Part shown: one piece after another, positions 26,002 through 35,135 of the stretch | Position numbering within the stretch: position 1 is the stretch's first letter | Layout of the letters: each line of letters begins with the position of its first letter | Source: Limisphaera sp. | GTDB taxonomy: Bacteria > Verrucomicrobiota > Verrucomicrobiia > Limisphaerales > Limisphaeraceae | Assembly (NCBI GenBank): GCA_025057755.1 | Contig: JANWVC010000023.1 | Location: 1-46,629, forward strand | Length of the DNA: 46,629 nt | Direction: 5' to 3' | The notes under the pieces: generated by a model | What the model was told of the DNA's origin: nothing | The model's database searches: none | Seen by the model: the letters and a program-made list of their open reading frames with translations, nothing else | Program-made: the position numbers and the translations under genes

Positions 26002-27231
26002 TCAGCGGGTCAGTGTGTTGGTGCGCGCCGCGGCTTCATACTGGCTGAGTACTTCGCGGAACATTTCGCGCAAGCTTTCGTCTTCTGCAGCGGCAATGGC
26101 TTTTTTCTGGTAATGGATGGCCTCGCGGACCTTGCCGGTGTCGAACAACGCGCGTGCGTAAGTGTCCAAGATGGAGGCGTTGGTCCCGCCGGACGCGTCG
26201 AGGGCGGCCTGGGCTAAGTGCATGGCCAGGTCAAGATCCCGTTGTTGGATGCGTTCGTCTGTCAGCAATGTCCAAGCCCATTCGTTGTAATCTTCCGCGG
26301 TGGCGCCTTTGGTTTCACGCAGCTTCTGCGCCAGGGCGGGAAGTTCATTGGTTGCGTTTCTGCTGGCCGCCCGGGCGTACTGGTTAAACAAGCGCGCGTT
26401 AGCGAGTCGCTGTTTATAGCTTTCCAGGTCGAATTCTTTGGGTGCTGATGCCGCCAGGCGTTTTTCGAGCTGCCCGAGCGTTTCGTCCGGTGCATCGCGC
26501 AACAGAGCCTCTTGATACTCCGCCAGCGCCATTCGGAACTGGATGAGCTTGCGAATTTCGTCGGCTTGGAATTTCCGATCGCCTAAGAGGGGTCCAACCT
26601 CGGCGTCAGCGGCTTCCAATTCTTTGCCGAGTGCATTTGCTTTGGCGTCGTCTCCGGTCAGGACAGCCTGGGCAAATGCTTCCAGCTTGGCGCGTGCTTC
26701 AGCCTGTTTGCGCGCTTTGGTGAGGTCGAACTTTCCAGTCTGCAATTCGTCCAACACCTTGTCCAATTGGTCCATGGGATGGCCGTGCCAGACGATGCGG
26801 CCTTCCTTATCCACCACGAAGGCGTGTGGGATGCCATCAATGCCAAAGGCTTCCATGTACGCCTTGCCGGTCTGTTCATCCTGATCCACCGCGACGACAT
26901 AATCCATCTTGTCGCCCATGCGCTGGACAAAAGATCGGACGGTTTCGACCTTTTCGTCGCTGATGCCCACGATGACGACGTCGGGGAATTTTTTTTGCAG
27001 TTCTGTCAGATGAGGGATGCTTTGCCGGCAAGGGCCGCACCAGGTGGCCCAGAACTCTATCACGGCAATCTTTTTGCCCTTTAGTTCCGCCAAGTTCACC
27101 GGTTTCCCCTTGATCCATTCAGCGATTTTCAAGGGCGGTGCCGGGTCTCCGATCCGGCCTTCTGCAGCTAAAGAAACGGCGGGAACGATCAAAAGCGCGG
27201 CGATCCAGGTCGCCAGAATCGAGGTTTTCAT
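26002..27231 (-). CDS. TlpA-like periplasmic thioredoxin with C-terminal helical repeat region
   Basis: The 409-residue protein has a signal peptide (residues 1-23, ending SLAAEG) and then a TlpA/ResA-type thioredoxin domain. The active site WCGPC has cysteines 65 and 68, and the cis-proline lies in GIDGIPHAFVVD. From about residue 175 the sequence is purely helical and rich in Ala, Glu and Lys, probably TPR-like repeats (segment DTYARALFDTGKVREAIHYQKKAIAAA). Such proteins reduce disulfides outside the cytoplasm, often during cytochrome c maturation, which would suit the haem proteins encoded nearby (inference). ATG 27231 is the start of the signal peptide; the open frame before it lacks coding character. 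It is transcribed alone, divergently from gltX. Confidence 0.9.
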   Translation of the reverse strand: MKTSILATWIAALLIVPAVSLAAEGRIGDPAPPLKIAEWIKGKPVNLAELKGKKIAVIEFWATWCGPCRQSIPHLTELQKKFPDVVIVGISDEKVETVRSFVQRMGDKMDYVVAVDQDEQTGKAYMEAFGIDGIPHAFVVDKEGRIVWHGHPMDQLDKVLDELQTGKFDLTKARKQAEARAKLEAFAQAVLTGDDAKANALGKELEAADAEVGPLLGDRKFQADEIRKLIQFRMALAEYQEALLRDAPDETLGQLEKRLAASAPKEFDLESYKQRLANARLFNQYARAASRNATNELPALAQKLRETKGATAEDYNEWAWTLLTDERIQQRDLDLAMHLAQAALDASGGTNASILDTYARALFDTGKVREAIHYQKKAIAAAEDESLREMFREVLSQYEAAARTNTLTR

Positions 27232-27492
27232 CCGAAAAGCCTTTGTGCGATTGTGACTCGTAATCCGGGCCACCCTACGCCGGCGCACGGCTGGTGTCAA
27301 ACGGGTTCCGGTGGGTTGAATCCAAGCCGGTTTGAAGCGGTCAGGACGCGCGCACGATGCTGGGAAGTGGCTTTTTCGGGTGTGGCAGCTTGTGGACAGT
27401 TCTTTGGGCGTGAACCGGTTCGGGTTGGAGCTGAAGAGAGGACGCAGTTTCGCACTGTGCAGTCGCGTGGTGGATTTGGTTAAATCGTCCCG

Positions 27493-28848
27493 ATGAAAAT
27501 ACGGGTTCGATTTGCGCCCAGCCCGACAGGGTATTTGCACATTGGCGGTGCCCGCACGGCGTTATTCAACTGGCTGTTTGCACGGCACCACGGGGGGACT
27601 TTTATTCTTCGAATCGAAGACACGGATGCCGCTCGTAATTCACAGGAAGCGGTGGAGGTAATTCTGGACGGGCTTCGTTGGCTGGGGTTGCACTGGGACG
27701 AAGGTCCGTTAACGGGCGAAGCCACCGGGCCGTCTCATGGCGACCGCGGTCCCTATTTTCAAAGTCAGCGTCGGGAATTGTATCTGCGACGTGTGGAAGC
27801 CCTGTTATCGCGCGGCTTAGCCTATGAACAGGACGGTGCGATCAAGTTTCGGATGCGCCGTGAACCGGTGGTGATTCATGATCTGATCGTGGGTGAGGTC
27901 GTTCGGCGATTGACCGATCGCGAGGAACAGGATCCGGATTTTGTGATTTTGCGGTCGGACGGGCAGCCCGTGTTTCATTTGACCAATGTAGTAGACGATC
28001 TGGAAATGGGCATTACGCACGTGATCCGCGGCGAAGACCATCTCAGCAACACGGCCAAACACATTGCGTTGTTCGAAGCTTTCGGGGTCAAACCGCCGCA
28101 TTATGCGCATATTCCGTTGATCCTGAATCCGGACGGTTCCAAAATGAGCAAACGAGACCGTGGAGCGGCGGTGCATTGGTATCGCGAAGAGGGTTACCTA
28201 CCTGAGGCACTGGTAAACTACCTGGCGTTGCTGGGATGGTCGCCCAAAGACAACCGTGAAAAACTCAGCGTGCCGGAGTTGATTGATCGGTTCGATCTGG
28301 CCCAGGTGTTGCGGCACAATGCCCGATTCGATCCCGAGAAATTGCTTTGGCTACAGGGCGAATACATGCGGGAATTGCCGCGCGACCGGTTCTACGAGCT
28401 TGCCGTCCAAGCCCTGCACAAAGCCGGATTGGACACAACGCGTTACCCGTTGAACTACGTTAAGGCTGCACTGGACACGTGTTACGGGAAAGTAAAGACC
28501 TTTCGGGAACTGCCGGATTACGGGGGATTCTATTTCCGAGAAGAGGTGGAGTATGACCCGCAGGCCGTGGCTCAGCATTTTGTGCCGGATCAAGCCCCTC
28601 GGATCCGCCGGTTGCGGGACTCCCTGGGCCGAGTGGGCGCCTTTGATGCCGCCACGCTGGAAACGGCGCTCAAGTCCGTCGCTGCCGAATTAGGAGTTAA
28701 GCCCGCCGTGTTGGTACATCCGGTGCGGTTGGCCTGCACGGGCCGAACCGCCGGTCCCAGTCTGTATCACCTGATGGAGGTCCTGGGCCGCGAGCGGGTT
28801 CTGGATCGGCTGGAGCGTGCCCTGGCCCGACCGGAGTGGAACGCTTGA
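27493..28848 (+). CDS. gltX: Glutamate--tRNA ligase
   Basis: The 451-residue protein is a class I aminoacyl-tRNA synthetase that charges tRNA-Glu. The HIGH signature is PSPTGYLHIGG near the N-terminus and the KMSKS loop is SKMSKRDRG. Between them are the glutamate-binding FILRIEDTD and the HVIRGEDHLSNTAKHI segment typical of GluRS. The C-terminal third is the helical anticodon-binding part, ending in LACTGRTAGPSLYHLMEVLGRERVLDRL. Whether it also charges tRNA-Gln cannot be decided by reading; no gatCAB genes are in view. ATG 27493 places the first conserved residues at position 4. It converges on pilC with a 105-base gap in which no terminator hairpin was obvious. Confidence 0.96.
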   Translation: MKIRVRFAPSPTGYLHIGGARTALFNWLFARHHGGTFILRIEDTDAARNSQEAVEVILDGLRWLGLHWDEGPLTGEATGPSHGDRGPYFQSQRRELYLRRVEALLSRGLAYEQDGAIKFRMRREPVVIHDLIVGEVVRRLTDREEQDPDFVILRSDGQPVFHLTNVVDDLEMGITHVIRGEDHLSNTAKHIALFEAFGVKPPHYAHIPLILNPDGSKMSKRDRGAAVHWYREEGYLPEALVNYLALLGWSPKDNREKLSVPELIDRFDLAQVLRHNARFDPEKLLWLQGEYMRELPRDRFYELAVQALHKAGLDTTRYPLNYVKAALDTCYGKVKTFRELPDYGGFYFREEVEYDPQAVAQHFVPDQAPRIRRLRDSLGRVGAFDAATLETALKSVAAELGVKPAVLVHPVRLACTGRTAGPSLYHLMEVLGRERVLDRLERALARPEWNA

Positions 28849-28953
28849 GTCTGGTAGAACGCCGCCGGGCCGCTGGAGAATTAGCACGGATGCGCGGGTT
28901 TCGGCCCGGGTGCCGGAAGCGGAGGGATCGGTGTGGGCGCGTCCGGTTGCCGA

Positions 28954-30171
28954 TCAGCGTCGCGAGGCACCACTGACAATCTCCGACATCTTGAAGATTG
29001 GCAGGAACATGCAGATGACCATCCCGCCGATGACTACGCCCAGGAACACGATCAAAATGGGTTCGATCAGAGAGGTTAACCCGGCTAAAGCGGTCTCAAC
29101 TTCCTCGTCCAAGAAATTCGCCACGCGCTCAAGCATATTGTCAATTTTGCCGGTTTGTTCCCCGGCAGTCATCATGCGAATAATCATGACGGGAAAGACC
29201 GGATGTTTACCCAGGGCGGTCGAGATCCCTTCGCCGCGTTCGATGTCCACGGCGGCGGCCTTGATGGCAGTCTCCATCACCACGTTACCGACCGTCTGGG
29301 ACACGATTTGCAACACCTCCAAGATTGGGACACCGCTACGCACCAGCGAAGCCATCGTCCGGGAAAACCGTGCCAAGCAGATCTTGTGGGCTAACGTACC
29401 AAAGACGGGCATGCGGATCCGGTACGAATCCCAGAATCGCCGACCGACCGGCGTCTTGATGAAGTACAACCAGCCGTAAACGGCCGCCACACCGCCCACC
29501 AGCAGCAATAAAATGTACCGTTTCACAAACTGGCTTAGGTCAATCATGAACTGTGTGGGCGCCGGCAGTTTCGCGTCAAAACTGCTGTAAATCTCGCCAA
29601 AGACCGGCACAACTTTAACCAGCAAAAAGATGGTGATCAGAATGGCCACGATGGTGACCACGGTCGGATACATCATGGCCGATTTGACCTTCTTGCGCAG
29701 ACGGGCTGTGTTTTCCAGGTAAGTGGCCAGGCGAGCCAAGATTTCTGCCAGCAAACCGCCCTTCTCCCCCGCCGCCACCATGCTCACATACAGGCGGCTA
29801 AACACCTTGGGATGTTTCTGCAGCGCTTCAGAAAAACTGTCGCCGCTCTCCACCCGGGCGCAAATGTCCCGGATCACATCGCGCATTACTTTGTTCTGCG
29901 TTTGCTCGGCCAGAGCTTGCAAGGACTGCACCATGGCCAATCCGGCGTCGATCATCGTGGCCAGTTGCCGCGTGAAAATCACGAGGTCCTGGAGGGCAAC
30001 TTTCCCTCCGGCGGTTCGACCTTTCTTGCCCACCCGTTCCTGGATGGACAACACCAGCAGATTCCGATTCAGCAAGGCGGCAATGGCAGCCTGTTCGGAA
30101 GCCGCCTCCACCACGCTTCGAACTTCGCGCCCGGTAACACTGTCCCGGGCCACATAAACATAGGCCGGCAT
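28954..30171 (-). CDS. pilC: Type II secretion/type IV pilus inner-membrane protein (PilC/GspF family)
   Basis: The 405-residue protein is the polytopic inner-membrane platform of type IV pilus or type II secretion machines. It has two copies of the T2SSF domain: about 68-190 (FTRQLATMIDAGLAMVQSLQAL, then VSMVAAGEKGGLLAEILARLA) and about 270-395 (FSRTMASLVRSGVPILEVLQIV, then MMTAGEQTGKIDNMLERVA). Hydrophobic helices lie near 170-190, 220-240 and at the C-terminus (ILIVFLGVVIGGMVICMFLP). The N-terminal MPAYVYVARDSVTGREV matches the family start. The usual neighbours pilB, pilT and a prepilin are not in the window, so the gene stands alone here; pilC or gspF cannot be told apart by sequence reading. 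Confidence 0.93.
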   Translation of the reverse strand: MPAYVYVARDSVTGREVRSVVEAASEQAAIAALLNRNLLVLSIQERVGKKGRTAGGKVALQDLVIFTRQLATMIDAGLAMVQSLQALAEQTQNKVMRDVIRDICARVESGDSFSEALQKHPKVFSRLYVSMVAAGEKGGLLAEILARLATYLENTARLRKKVKSAMMYPTVVTIVAILITIFLLVKVVPVFGEIYSSFDAKLPAPTQFMIDLSQFVKRYILLLLVGGVAAVYGWLYFIKTPVGRRFWDSYRIRMPVFGTLAHKICLARFSRTMASLVRSGVPILEVLQIVSQTVGNVVMETAIKAAAVDIERGEGISTALGKHPVFPVMIIRMMTAGEQTGKIDNMLERVANFLDEEVETALAGLTSLIEPILIVFLGVVIGGMVICMFLPIFKMSEIVSGASRR

Positions 30172-30790
30172 GGTTCAATCCGAAAAAACTGTGTTGAGGC
30201 CGACCGGACTGGTTTTCCGCGGCGACCGGCACCAACCCGGCATCGGCTGACACGTCGCTTTGTGCCTTGGGATGAAGCAAGCTGCATTCCAACTGAGCGG
30301 GATCCGTGGAGAGTTCAGGTTTACGCATACGCTGGAGTCTGCGTGGCGAGCTTTAGGACGGGCACGCTCGGACAACCCCGGACGTGATCAAGGAACCAAT
30401 CAGGACAATGATCTGACCGGGCCTGGAGAGGCGAACTCGGGACAATGACCGGCGGATCGCGTCCAAGGATTGGACATCTTTGCCGAAGAACCGGGAGGCA
30501 AAACCTGCCGCATGACCTGAGCCGGCCCGGCAAAAAGCGGGCCGAACCCTTGCGATCGGGGGCGACCAAGAGGTCTCTTTCGACAGCAGTACCGGCCCTG
30601 GCGATCACTCGGATCAGGACGGGGAGTGGATTGGATTGCCCATTGATGTTTGGTGGAGACCTGTGCAGGCGGCGTCTTGCCAACAAAGAGCGGTGTCATA
30701 AGGTAATGGACAGTTGCGGCAGCGACCGACGCATCGGACCGGGGCGGACGCGGTCAGGCTGCCCGGCTGGCTGGACTGAGTTACCGCGCC
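30172..30790. other. Divergent intergenic region between pilC and the Sel1-repeat gene
   Basis: The 619 bases contain no frame I would call a gene. A GC-rich hairpin at 30523-30544 is the only clear structure. Promoters for both flanking genes are expected here; no convincing hexamers were recognised. Confidence 0.5.
30523..30544. repeat. Perfect 7-bp inverted repeat with A-rich loop
   Basis: CGGCCCG and CGGGCCG face each other across the 8-base loop GCAAAAAG. There is no T-run on either side, so it is not a canonical terminator. It could be a protein-binding site or chance in GC-rich DNA. Confidence 0.45.
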
Positions 30791-31522
30791 ATGCGCAAGC
30801 GGGCCAAAACCTGGCTGTCTTTTGAGGAACTGCGCTCGGCGGCCGAAGCCGGGGATCCGGAGGCCCAGTGTGATTACGCCATTTGTTTCCACACCGGGCA
30901 CCACGTGCCGGTGGATCATGTGGAAGCGGTGAAGTGGTTTCGTCGCGCGGCGGAGCAAGGTCATGCGACCGCCCAGTGTTACTTAGGGTACTGTTACCAA
31001 ACTGGCCAAGGCGTGGAGGTGGACGCCGCCGAGGCGGTCCGCTGGTTTCGGGCAGCCGCTGAGCAAGGAGATCCGGCTGCCCAGTTCAACCTGGGGGTGT
31101 GTTACGAGACGGGCTTTGGTGTGCCCCAAGATGATCGAGAAGCATTCAAATGGTACCTGGCTGCCGCTGAAAAGGGCGAACCGCAAGCCCAGTTTAACGT
31201 GGGCGTCTTCTATGAACAGGGGCGGGTCGTGGCTCAGGATTACCGGCAGGCGGTGAAATGGTACCGGTTTGCTGCGGAACAAGAATGTGCGCCTGCCCAA
31301 TGCAATCTAGGACTCTGTTACGAACTTGGCCGGGGCGTTCCTCAAAACACCGATGAAGCCGTGCGTTGGTTTATTCGGGCAGCGCGTCAGGGAGATAAAA
31401 CCGCCCAACACAATCTGGGATTGTATTATGCGCGCGTCGAAGCCGTGCCGGACGTGGACGATCCCCGGGTCAAGGAGCTGTGGTCAGGCTCGGGAAACAC
31501 TTCGGGTCAATCAGAATCGTAA
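30791..31522 (+). CDS. Sel1-repeat (SLR/TPR-like) protein
   Basis: The 243-residue protein is made of about six Sel1-like repeats of 36 residues. Each has the pattern A-E-A-V-K-W-F-R-x-A-A-E-Q-G followed by A-Q-x-x-L-G-x-C-Y-x-x-G-x-G-V. They start near residue 10 and end near 225; the last 15 residues are polar. There is no signal peptide or membrane helix, so it should be cytoplasmic. Sel1 repeats bind other proteins and are common in signalling and envelope-stress scaffolds, but no function can be assigned. The gene stands alone between pilC (divergent) and argC (same strand, 283 bases on). No good ribosome site precedes ATG 30791, but the next in-frame options would cut into the first repeat. 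Confidence 0.88.
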   Translation: MRKRAKTWLSFEELRSAAEAGDPEAQCDYAICFHTGHHVPVDHVEAVKWFRRAAEQGHATAQCYLGYCYQTGQGVEVDAAEAVRWFRAAAEQGDPAAQFNLGVCYETGFGVPQDDREAFKWYLAAAEKGEPQAQFNVGVFYEQGRVVAQDYRQAVKWYRFAAEQECAPAQCNLGLCYELGRGVPQNTDEAVRWFIRAARQGDKTAQHNLGLYYARVEAVPDVDDPRVKELWSGSGNTSGQSES

Positions 31523-31805
31523 AACTGGCATGGTCATCGGTGCGTTCGTTGGGGCGATCCGTGGCGGCTCCCGGGTCGGGTCTAATCGTACGGTGCGAGG
31601 GCGAGGACAAGCAAGGGTTGCGCCGGTCCTGTTAATGTGCGTGAACCTTTCCAAACCTGCTGCGTGTTCAGTCAAGCAGCGGACTTCATCAGGTAGACGT
31701 CTTGGCTTCGCAGCGGTTGGAGCCACCTGTTGGCCCCGCTCCGGCATGGAAGAGCGCGAGATTGAATTAGACGGTCGCCCTTGATTTGCTGGCCGCGTGG
31801 AAGCG

Positions 31806-32867
31806 ATGAACAAGGTACGTGTCGCCATTGTAGGGGCCTCAGGGTATTCGGGGGAAGAATTGGTCCGACTGTTGCTGGACCATCCACAGGCCGATCTGAC
31901 CACGGTCACTTCCCGACAATATGCGGGTCGGACCGTGGCCCAAGTTTTTCCGCGCTTTGCGCACCGGCCGCGGGCGCGCGCGCTGGTGTTCCGCGAGCCG
32001 GATGTTGCGCAGATGGCGGCCGAGGCTGAGGTTATTTTCCTGGCGCTGCCGCATGGGGTGGCCGCCGAGTTTGCCCGGCCGCTTTTGGCTGCCAACCGGG
32101 TGGTCATTGATCTCAGCGCAGACTTCCGTTTACGCGATCCCGCGGTGTACGAGGAGTTTTACGGCCATACCCACCCCGCGCCGGAACTGCTGGGGCAAGC
32201 CGTGTATGGGTTGCCGGAACTGCATCGCGAGGCCATCCGGCGCGCCCGGTTGATTGCCTCGCCCGGTTGTTATCCAACCAGTATTTTGCTGCCGCTGGTG
32301 CCTTTGTTGCGGGCCGGTTTGATCGAACCGGACGGCATTGTGGTCAACTCGCTGAGCGGGGTTAGCGGGGCAGGTCGCAAAGCAGAGTCGGAATACCTTT
32401 TCTGCGAATGCGCCGAAAGTTTGCGGGCTTACGGAGTGCCGAAGCATCGGCACTTATCGGAGATTGAGCAGGAACTTTCCCTGGCGGCCGGCCAGCGCGT
32501 GCGCATTCAATTCACGCCGCATTTGGTGCCGGTGCGTCGCGGCATTTTGACCACGATTGTAGCCCGCCCGCGCAACGGTCTGGGCACCGCAGCAGGATTA
32601 TTTGTGCTGACCGGGCGCATCCAACAGTGTTACCAGGCCTGGTACGGTTCCGAACCGTTTGTGCGGGTGTTGGATGACAAGACACTGCCGGACACCAAAA
32701 ACGTTGTGGGGACCAATGTCTGTGAAATTGGTTGGCGACTCGACACGCGCACAGGCCACCTCGTGGTCATCAGCGCCGAGGACAATTTACTCAAGGGCGC
32801 CAGCGGACAGGCCGTGCAGTCGATGAATCTCGTGTGCGGGTTTCCCGAGACAACCGGACTGGGGTAA
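31806..32867 (+). CDS. argC: N-acetyl-gamma-glutamyl-phosphate reductase
   Basis: The 353-residue protein catalyses the NADPH-dependent third step of arginine biosynthesis. It starts with the Rossmann motif VAIVGASGYSGEEL and has the active-site cysteine C155 in ASPGCYPTS. KHRHLSEIEQEL supplies the catalytic histidine region, followed by FTPHLVPVRRGILTT, all hallmark segments of type 1 ArgC. A GTG at 31797 is in frame; ATG 31806 fits the family start and is preferred. No other arg gene is next to it. The methyltransferase gene that follows overlaps the 3' end if its GTG start is right. Confidence 0.96.
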   Translation: MNKVRVAIVGASGYSGEELVRLLLDHPQADLTTVTSRQYAGRTVAQVFPRFAHRPRARALVFREPDVAQMAAEAEVIFLALPHGVAAEFARPLLAANRVVIDLSADFRLRDPAVYEEFYGHTHPAPELLGQAVYGLPELHREAIRRARLIASPGCYPTSILLPLVPLLRAGLIEPDGIVVNSLSGVSGAGRKAESEYLFCECAESLRAYGVPKHRHLSEIEQELSLAAGQRVRIQFTPHLVPVRRGILTTIVARPRNGLGTAAGLFVLTGRIQQCYQAWYGSEPFVRVLDDKTLPDTKNVVGTNVCEIGWRLDTRTGHLVVISAEDNLLKGASGQAVQSMNLVCGFPETTGLG

Positions 32868-33661
32868 CGCTCGGATCGGGTTGGGATCCGGCGGATTACG
32901 CAGCGCATTCGGCAATTCAGGAGGGTTGGGGTCGTGCCTTGATGGCCTGCATCCCGTGGCGGGGCGACGAGCACGTACTGGACGTCGGCTGCGGGGATGG
33001 TCGGTTGACCGTGTTGCTGGCCGAAGCTGTACCGCGAGGCTGTGTACTGGGTGTAGACGCTGCGCCAGAGATGATTGCTCATGCGCAGCTTCATTACCCG
33101 GCAGCCCGATACCCACGAGTACGCTTTCAGATCTGTCCGGCTGAATCCATTGGGATGCTCGGGCCGCAGGACGTCATTTTCAGCAATACGGCCTTGCATT
33201 GGCTGCAGGATCCCGAGGCATTCATATGGGGTGCAGCACGTTGTTTGCGGCCCGGTGGCGGCATGTGGATCTACGCCCACGGGCGAGACAATGCGCGAGA
33301 CGTTTTCAAAGCCCTGCTCCAAGCGATCCGCCAACGACCCTGGCGGACCTGGTTTCGGTCGTTGCCGCGTCCGTGGGTTTTTCCCGAGCTATCCCGCTAT
33401 GAGGCATGGTTGGTAACCGCAGGTTTTCGCGTGGACCACCTTGCCAGCGTGGATCGAATGGAACGTTTTCCAGACGCAACGGAATTGGCGGCTTGGTTGC
33501 GCACAACCTGGTGGCCGTATGTGACGCGCGTGCCGGCGGCGTTGCAATCTGCGTTCGTGGACGCCATCGTAACCGAGTATCTCCGCCGCTGCCCCGCCAT
33601 GTCCGATGGTTCCGTGCCTGTTTGGATGCAACGATTGGAACTGGTGGCCCGGCGTCTGTGA
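32834..33661 (+). CDS. Class I SAM-dependent methyltransferase (trans-aconitate methyltransferase-like)
   Basis: The product has a complete Rossmann methyltransferase domain: motif I VLDVGCGDGRL, the acidic residue after strand 2 in VLGVDAAPEMI, and DVIFSNTALHWLQDPE, which is the Tam-type signature with the HWL motif. CLRPGGGMWI follows. The C-terminal half is like trans-aconitate 2-methyltransferase and biotin-pathway BioC relatives. The start is uncertain: the conserved part begins at GWDPADY, and the only near upstream start in frame is GTG 32834, inside the end of argC (34-base overlap). A longer frame from 32732 would overlap argC more and is unlikely. The substrate is not known. It converges on the NAD-dependent epimerase with a 22-base gap. 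Confidence 0.82.
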   Translation: MRVSRDNRTGVTLGSGWDPADYAAHSAIQEGWGRALMACIPWRGDEHVLDVGCGDGRLTVLLAEAVPRGCVLGVDAAPEMIAHAQLHYPAARYPRVRFQICPAESIGMLGPQDVIFSNTALHWLQDPEAFIWGAARCLRPGGGMWIYAHGRDNARDVFKALLQAIRQRPWRTWFRSLPRPWVFPELSRYEAWLVTAGFRVDHLASVDRMERFPDATELAAWLRTTWWPYVTRVPAALQSAFVDAIVTEYLRRCPAMSDGSVPVWMQRLELVARRL

Positions 33662-33683
33662 AAACGCGGGTCGGCGGGTCGCA

Positions 33684-34583
33684 TCACAAGGGCGGCAACG
33701 CTGCCCACAAGCGGCTTAAACCTTCCCGCAAGCTGACCTGCGGCTGCCAGCCCAGACGTCGCAATCGGCTCACCTCTGCCACGACCGGATGAAAAGGATC
33801 AGGTAACGGCGGGTCCTGAAACCGGATCAGCTCCGGCCGTCCGAACAGGTCGGCCGCCGTTTGCGCCAACTGGCCAATTGTAACGCCTCGGCCAGTACCC
33901 CAATTGATCGGGCCGGTCACGCGTTGTTCCAAGGTTAGGAGGATAGCCGCAGCCAGGTCCTCGATGAAGATATAATCCTTTAAACTATGAGGGCTTTTGA
34001 TGGTCACCGGTTGTCCGCGCCGCAATTGTTCCAACAAGGAGGTGCAGAATCGGGCCGGATGTTCACCCGGGCCATAGGGATAGAACACACGCCCCCAGGC
34101 AAAGTGCCATCCGAATTGTTCGGCATCCTGTTCCAGCGCCCGGCGCAAGGTGTCTTTCGCTTGCGCATACGGTGATGTGGGCGCCACCGGTGTGTGGTGT
34201 TCCGACAAGGGACAACCCGTAATTTGGTACTCGATGCAAGTGCCCACCCCGACGACCCATTTTGTGCCGCGTCGGACCAGGTTGCGAAGGAAATCCAGGC
34301 TCTGTGCTGCTAACCGATCGTTCTCTGGCGAATCTAGATATACACCGGGCGTGGCAATCCAGGCCGCATGGAGACATGCGTCAGGGCCAAAAGCCTCGAT
34401 CGCCTGCCACGGAGGTGCCTGCAGGGTCCCTTCTAACCACACCACTTGATCGGAAGAGGCCAGATCCGGTGGGACCGGTCGCCCGGGACGTTTGAGTCCG
34501 GCCACGTGGTGACCGCGCTTCTGCGCCATCCGGACGCAGGCCGATCCAATAAAACCGTTGGCGCCCGTAATCAGCAGTCTCAT
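33684..34583 (-). CDS. NAD-dependent epimerase/dehydratase, last gene of the CDP-sugar cassette
   Basis: The 299-residue protein is an extended SDR. The N-terminal LLITGANGFIGSACVR is the NAD(P)-binding glycine motif, and the catalytic tyrosine and lysine lie in TSPYAQAKDTLRR. VFYPYGPGEHPARF and LKDYIFIEDLAAAI follow as in nucleotide-sugar reductases and epimerases. In this setting it probably reduces the 4-keto group of the CDP-sugar after epimerisation and C-methylation (inference). It overlaps the rfbC-like gene by ATGA. Base composition of the + strand is still slightly G-rich over this gene, unlike the next four genes. A long frame upstream (to 34907) is open but is the antisense of rfbC. 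Confidence 0.88.
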   Translation of the reverse strand: MRLLITGANGFIGSACVRMAQKRGHHVAGLKRPGRPVPPDLASSDQVVWLEGTLQAPPWQAIEAFGPDACLHAAWIATPGVYLDSPENDRLAAQSLDFLRNLVRRGTKWVVGVGTCIEYQITGCPLSEHHTPVAPTSPYAQAKDTLRRALEQDAEQFGWHFAWGRVFYPYGPGEHPARFCTSLLEQLRRGQPVTIKSPHSLKDYIFIEDLAAAILLTLEQRVTGPINWGTGRGVTIGQLAQTAADLFGRPELIRFQDPPLPDPFHPVVAEVSRLRRLGWQPQVSLREGLSRLWAALPPL

Positions 34584-35131
34584 GACAGGTCGGCCGGAGG
34601 CAGCTCCGCCAGCAACGGTAACTGTTGATCCCGCTCGGACAAAATCGGGTCGGGTAACGGCCAACGAATCGCCAGTTGCGGGTCGTTCCACCGCACTCCT
34701 CGGGCCAACTCCGGCACATAAAACTCGGACATGTGATAGAACACCTCCGAATGATCCACCAGGCACTGAAAGCCATGGGCGATGCCTTCCGGCACATACA
34801 ACATCCGCCGATTTTGGCCCGTCAGTTCGAAGGCTTCCCACTGTCCGAACGTGGGCGAACCTTTCCGCAAATCTACCAGCACATCCCAAATAGCGCCCAC
34901 GGCGCAACGAATCAGTTTGATCTCCGGTTTCGGCCGCGCCTGGAAATGCAAGCCTCGGATCATGCCGCGGCGCCGAGTTAGCGTCAGATTACACTGCGGC
35001 CAGCGCACATTCAGTCCGAGCGCTTGAAACTCCCGTTCGCAAAACGTGCGTGCCAGAAAGCCGCGCTCGTCCTCACGCAATTCCAGGTCAATGATCCAAA
35101 CCCCGGGCAAACGGGCGGGTGTGAATTTCAT
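34580..35131 (-). CDS. rfbC: dTDP-4-dehydrorhamnose 3,5-epimerase-family protein acting on a CDP-sugar
   Basis: The 183-residue protein has the RmlC cupin signatures. REDERGFLARTF lies near the start, and MIRGLHFQ carries the catalytic histidine of the family. DVLVDLRKGSPTFGQWEAFEL, YVPEGIAHGFQCL and VFYHMSEFY follow, the last with the active-site tyrosine region. Classical RmlC works on dTDP-sugars; next to rfbF and rfbG this one most likely epimerises a CDP-4-keto-6-deoxysugar at C3 and/or C5 (inference). ATG 35131 begins MKFTPARLPGVW, matching the family start; the open frame upstream is not coding-like. It lies 4 bases after the C-methyltransferase gene and overlaps the epimerase gene after it. 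Confidence 0.9.
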   Translation of the reverse strand: MKFTPARLPGVWIIDLELREDERGFLARTFCEREFQALGLNVRWPQCNLTLTRRRGMIRGLHFQARPKPEIKLIRCAVGAIWDVLVDLRKGSPTFGQWEAFELTGQNRRMLYVPEGIAHGFQCLVDHSEVFYHMSEFYVPELARGVRWNDPQLAIRWPLPDPILSERDQQLPLLAELPPADLS

Positions 35132-35135
35132 GGGT

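Noticed and set aside
33960..34000. An AT-rich patch (ATATAATCCTTTAAACTATG) near the composition flip, considered as a dif site or promoter
   Set aside because: It encodes the conserved LKDYIFIED segment of the epimerase and does not match the two-arm dif pattern.
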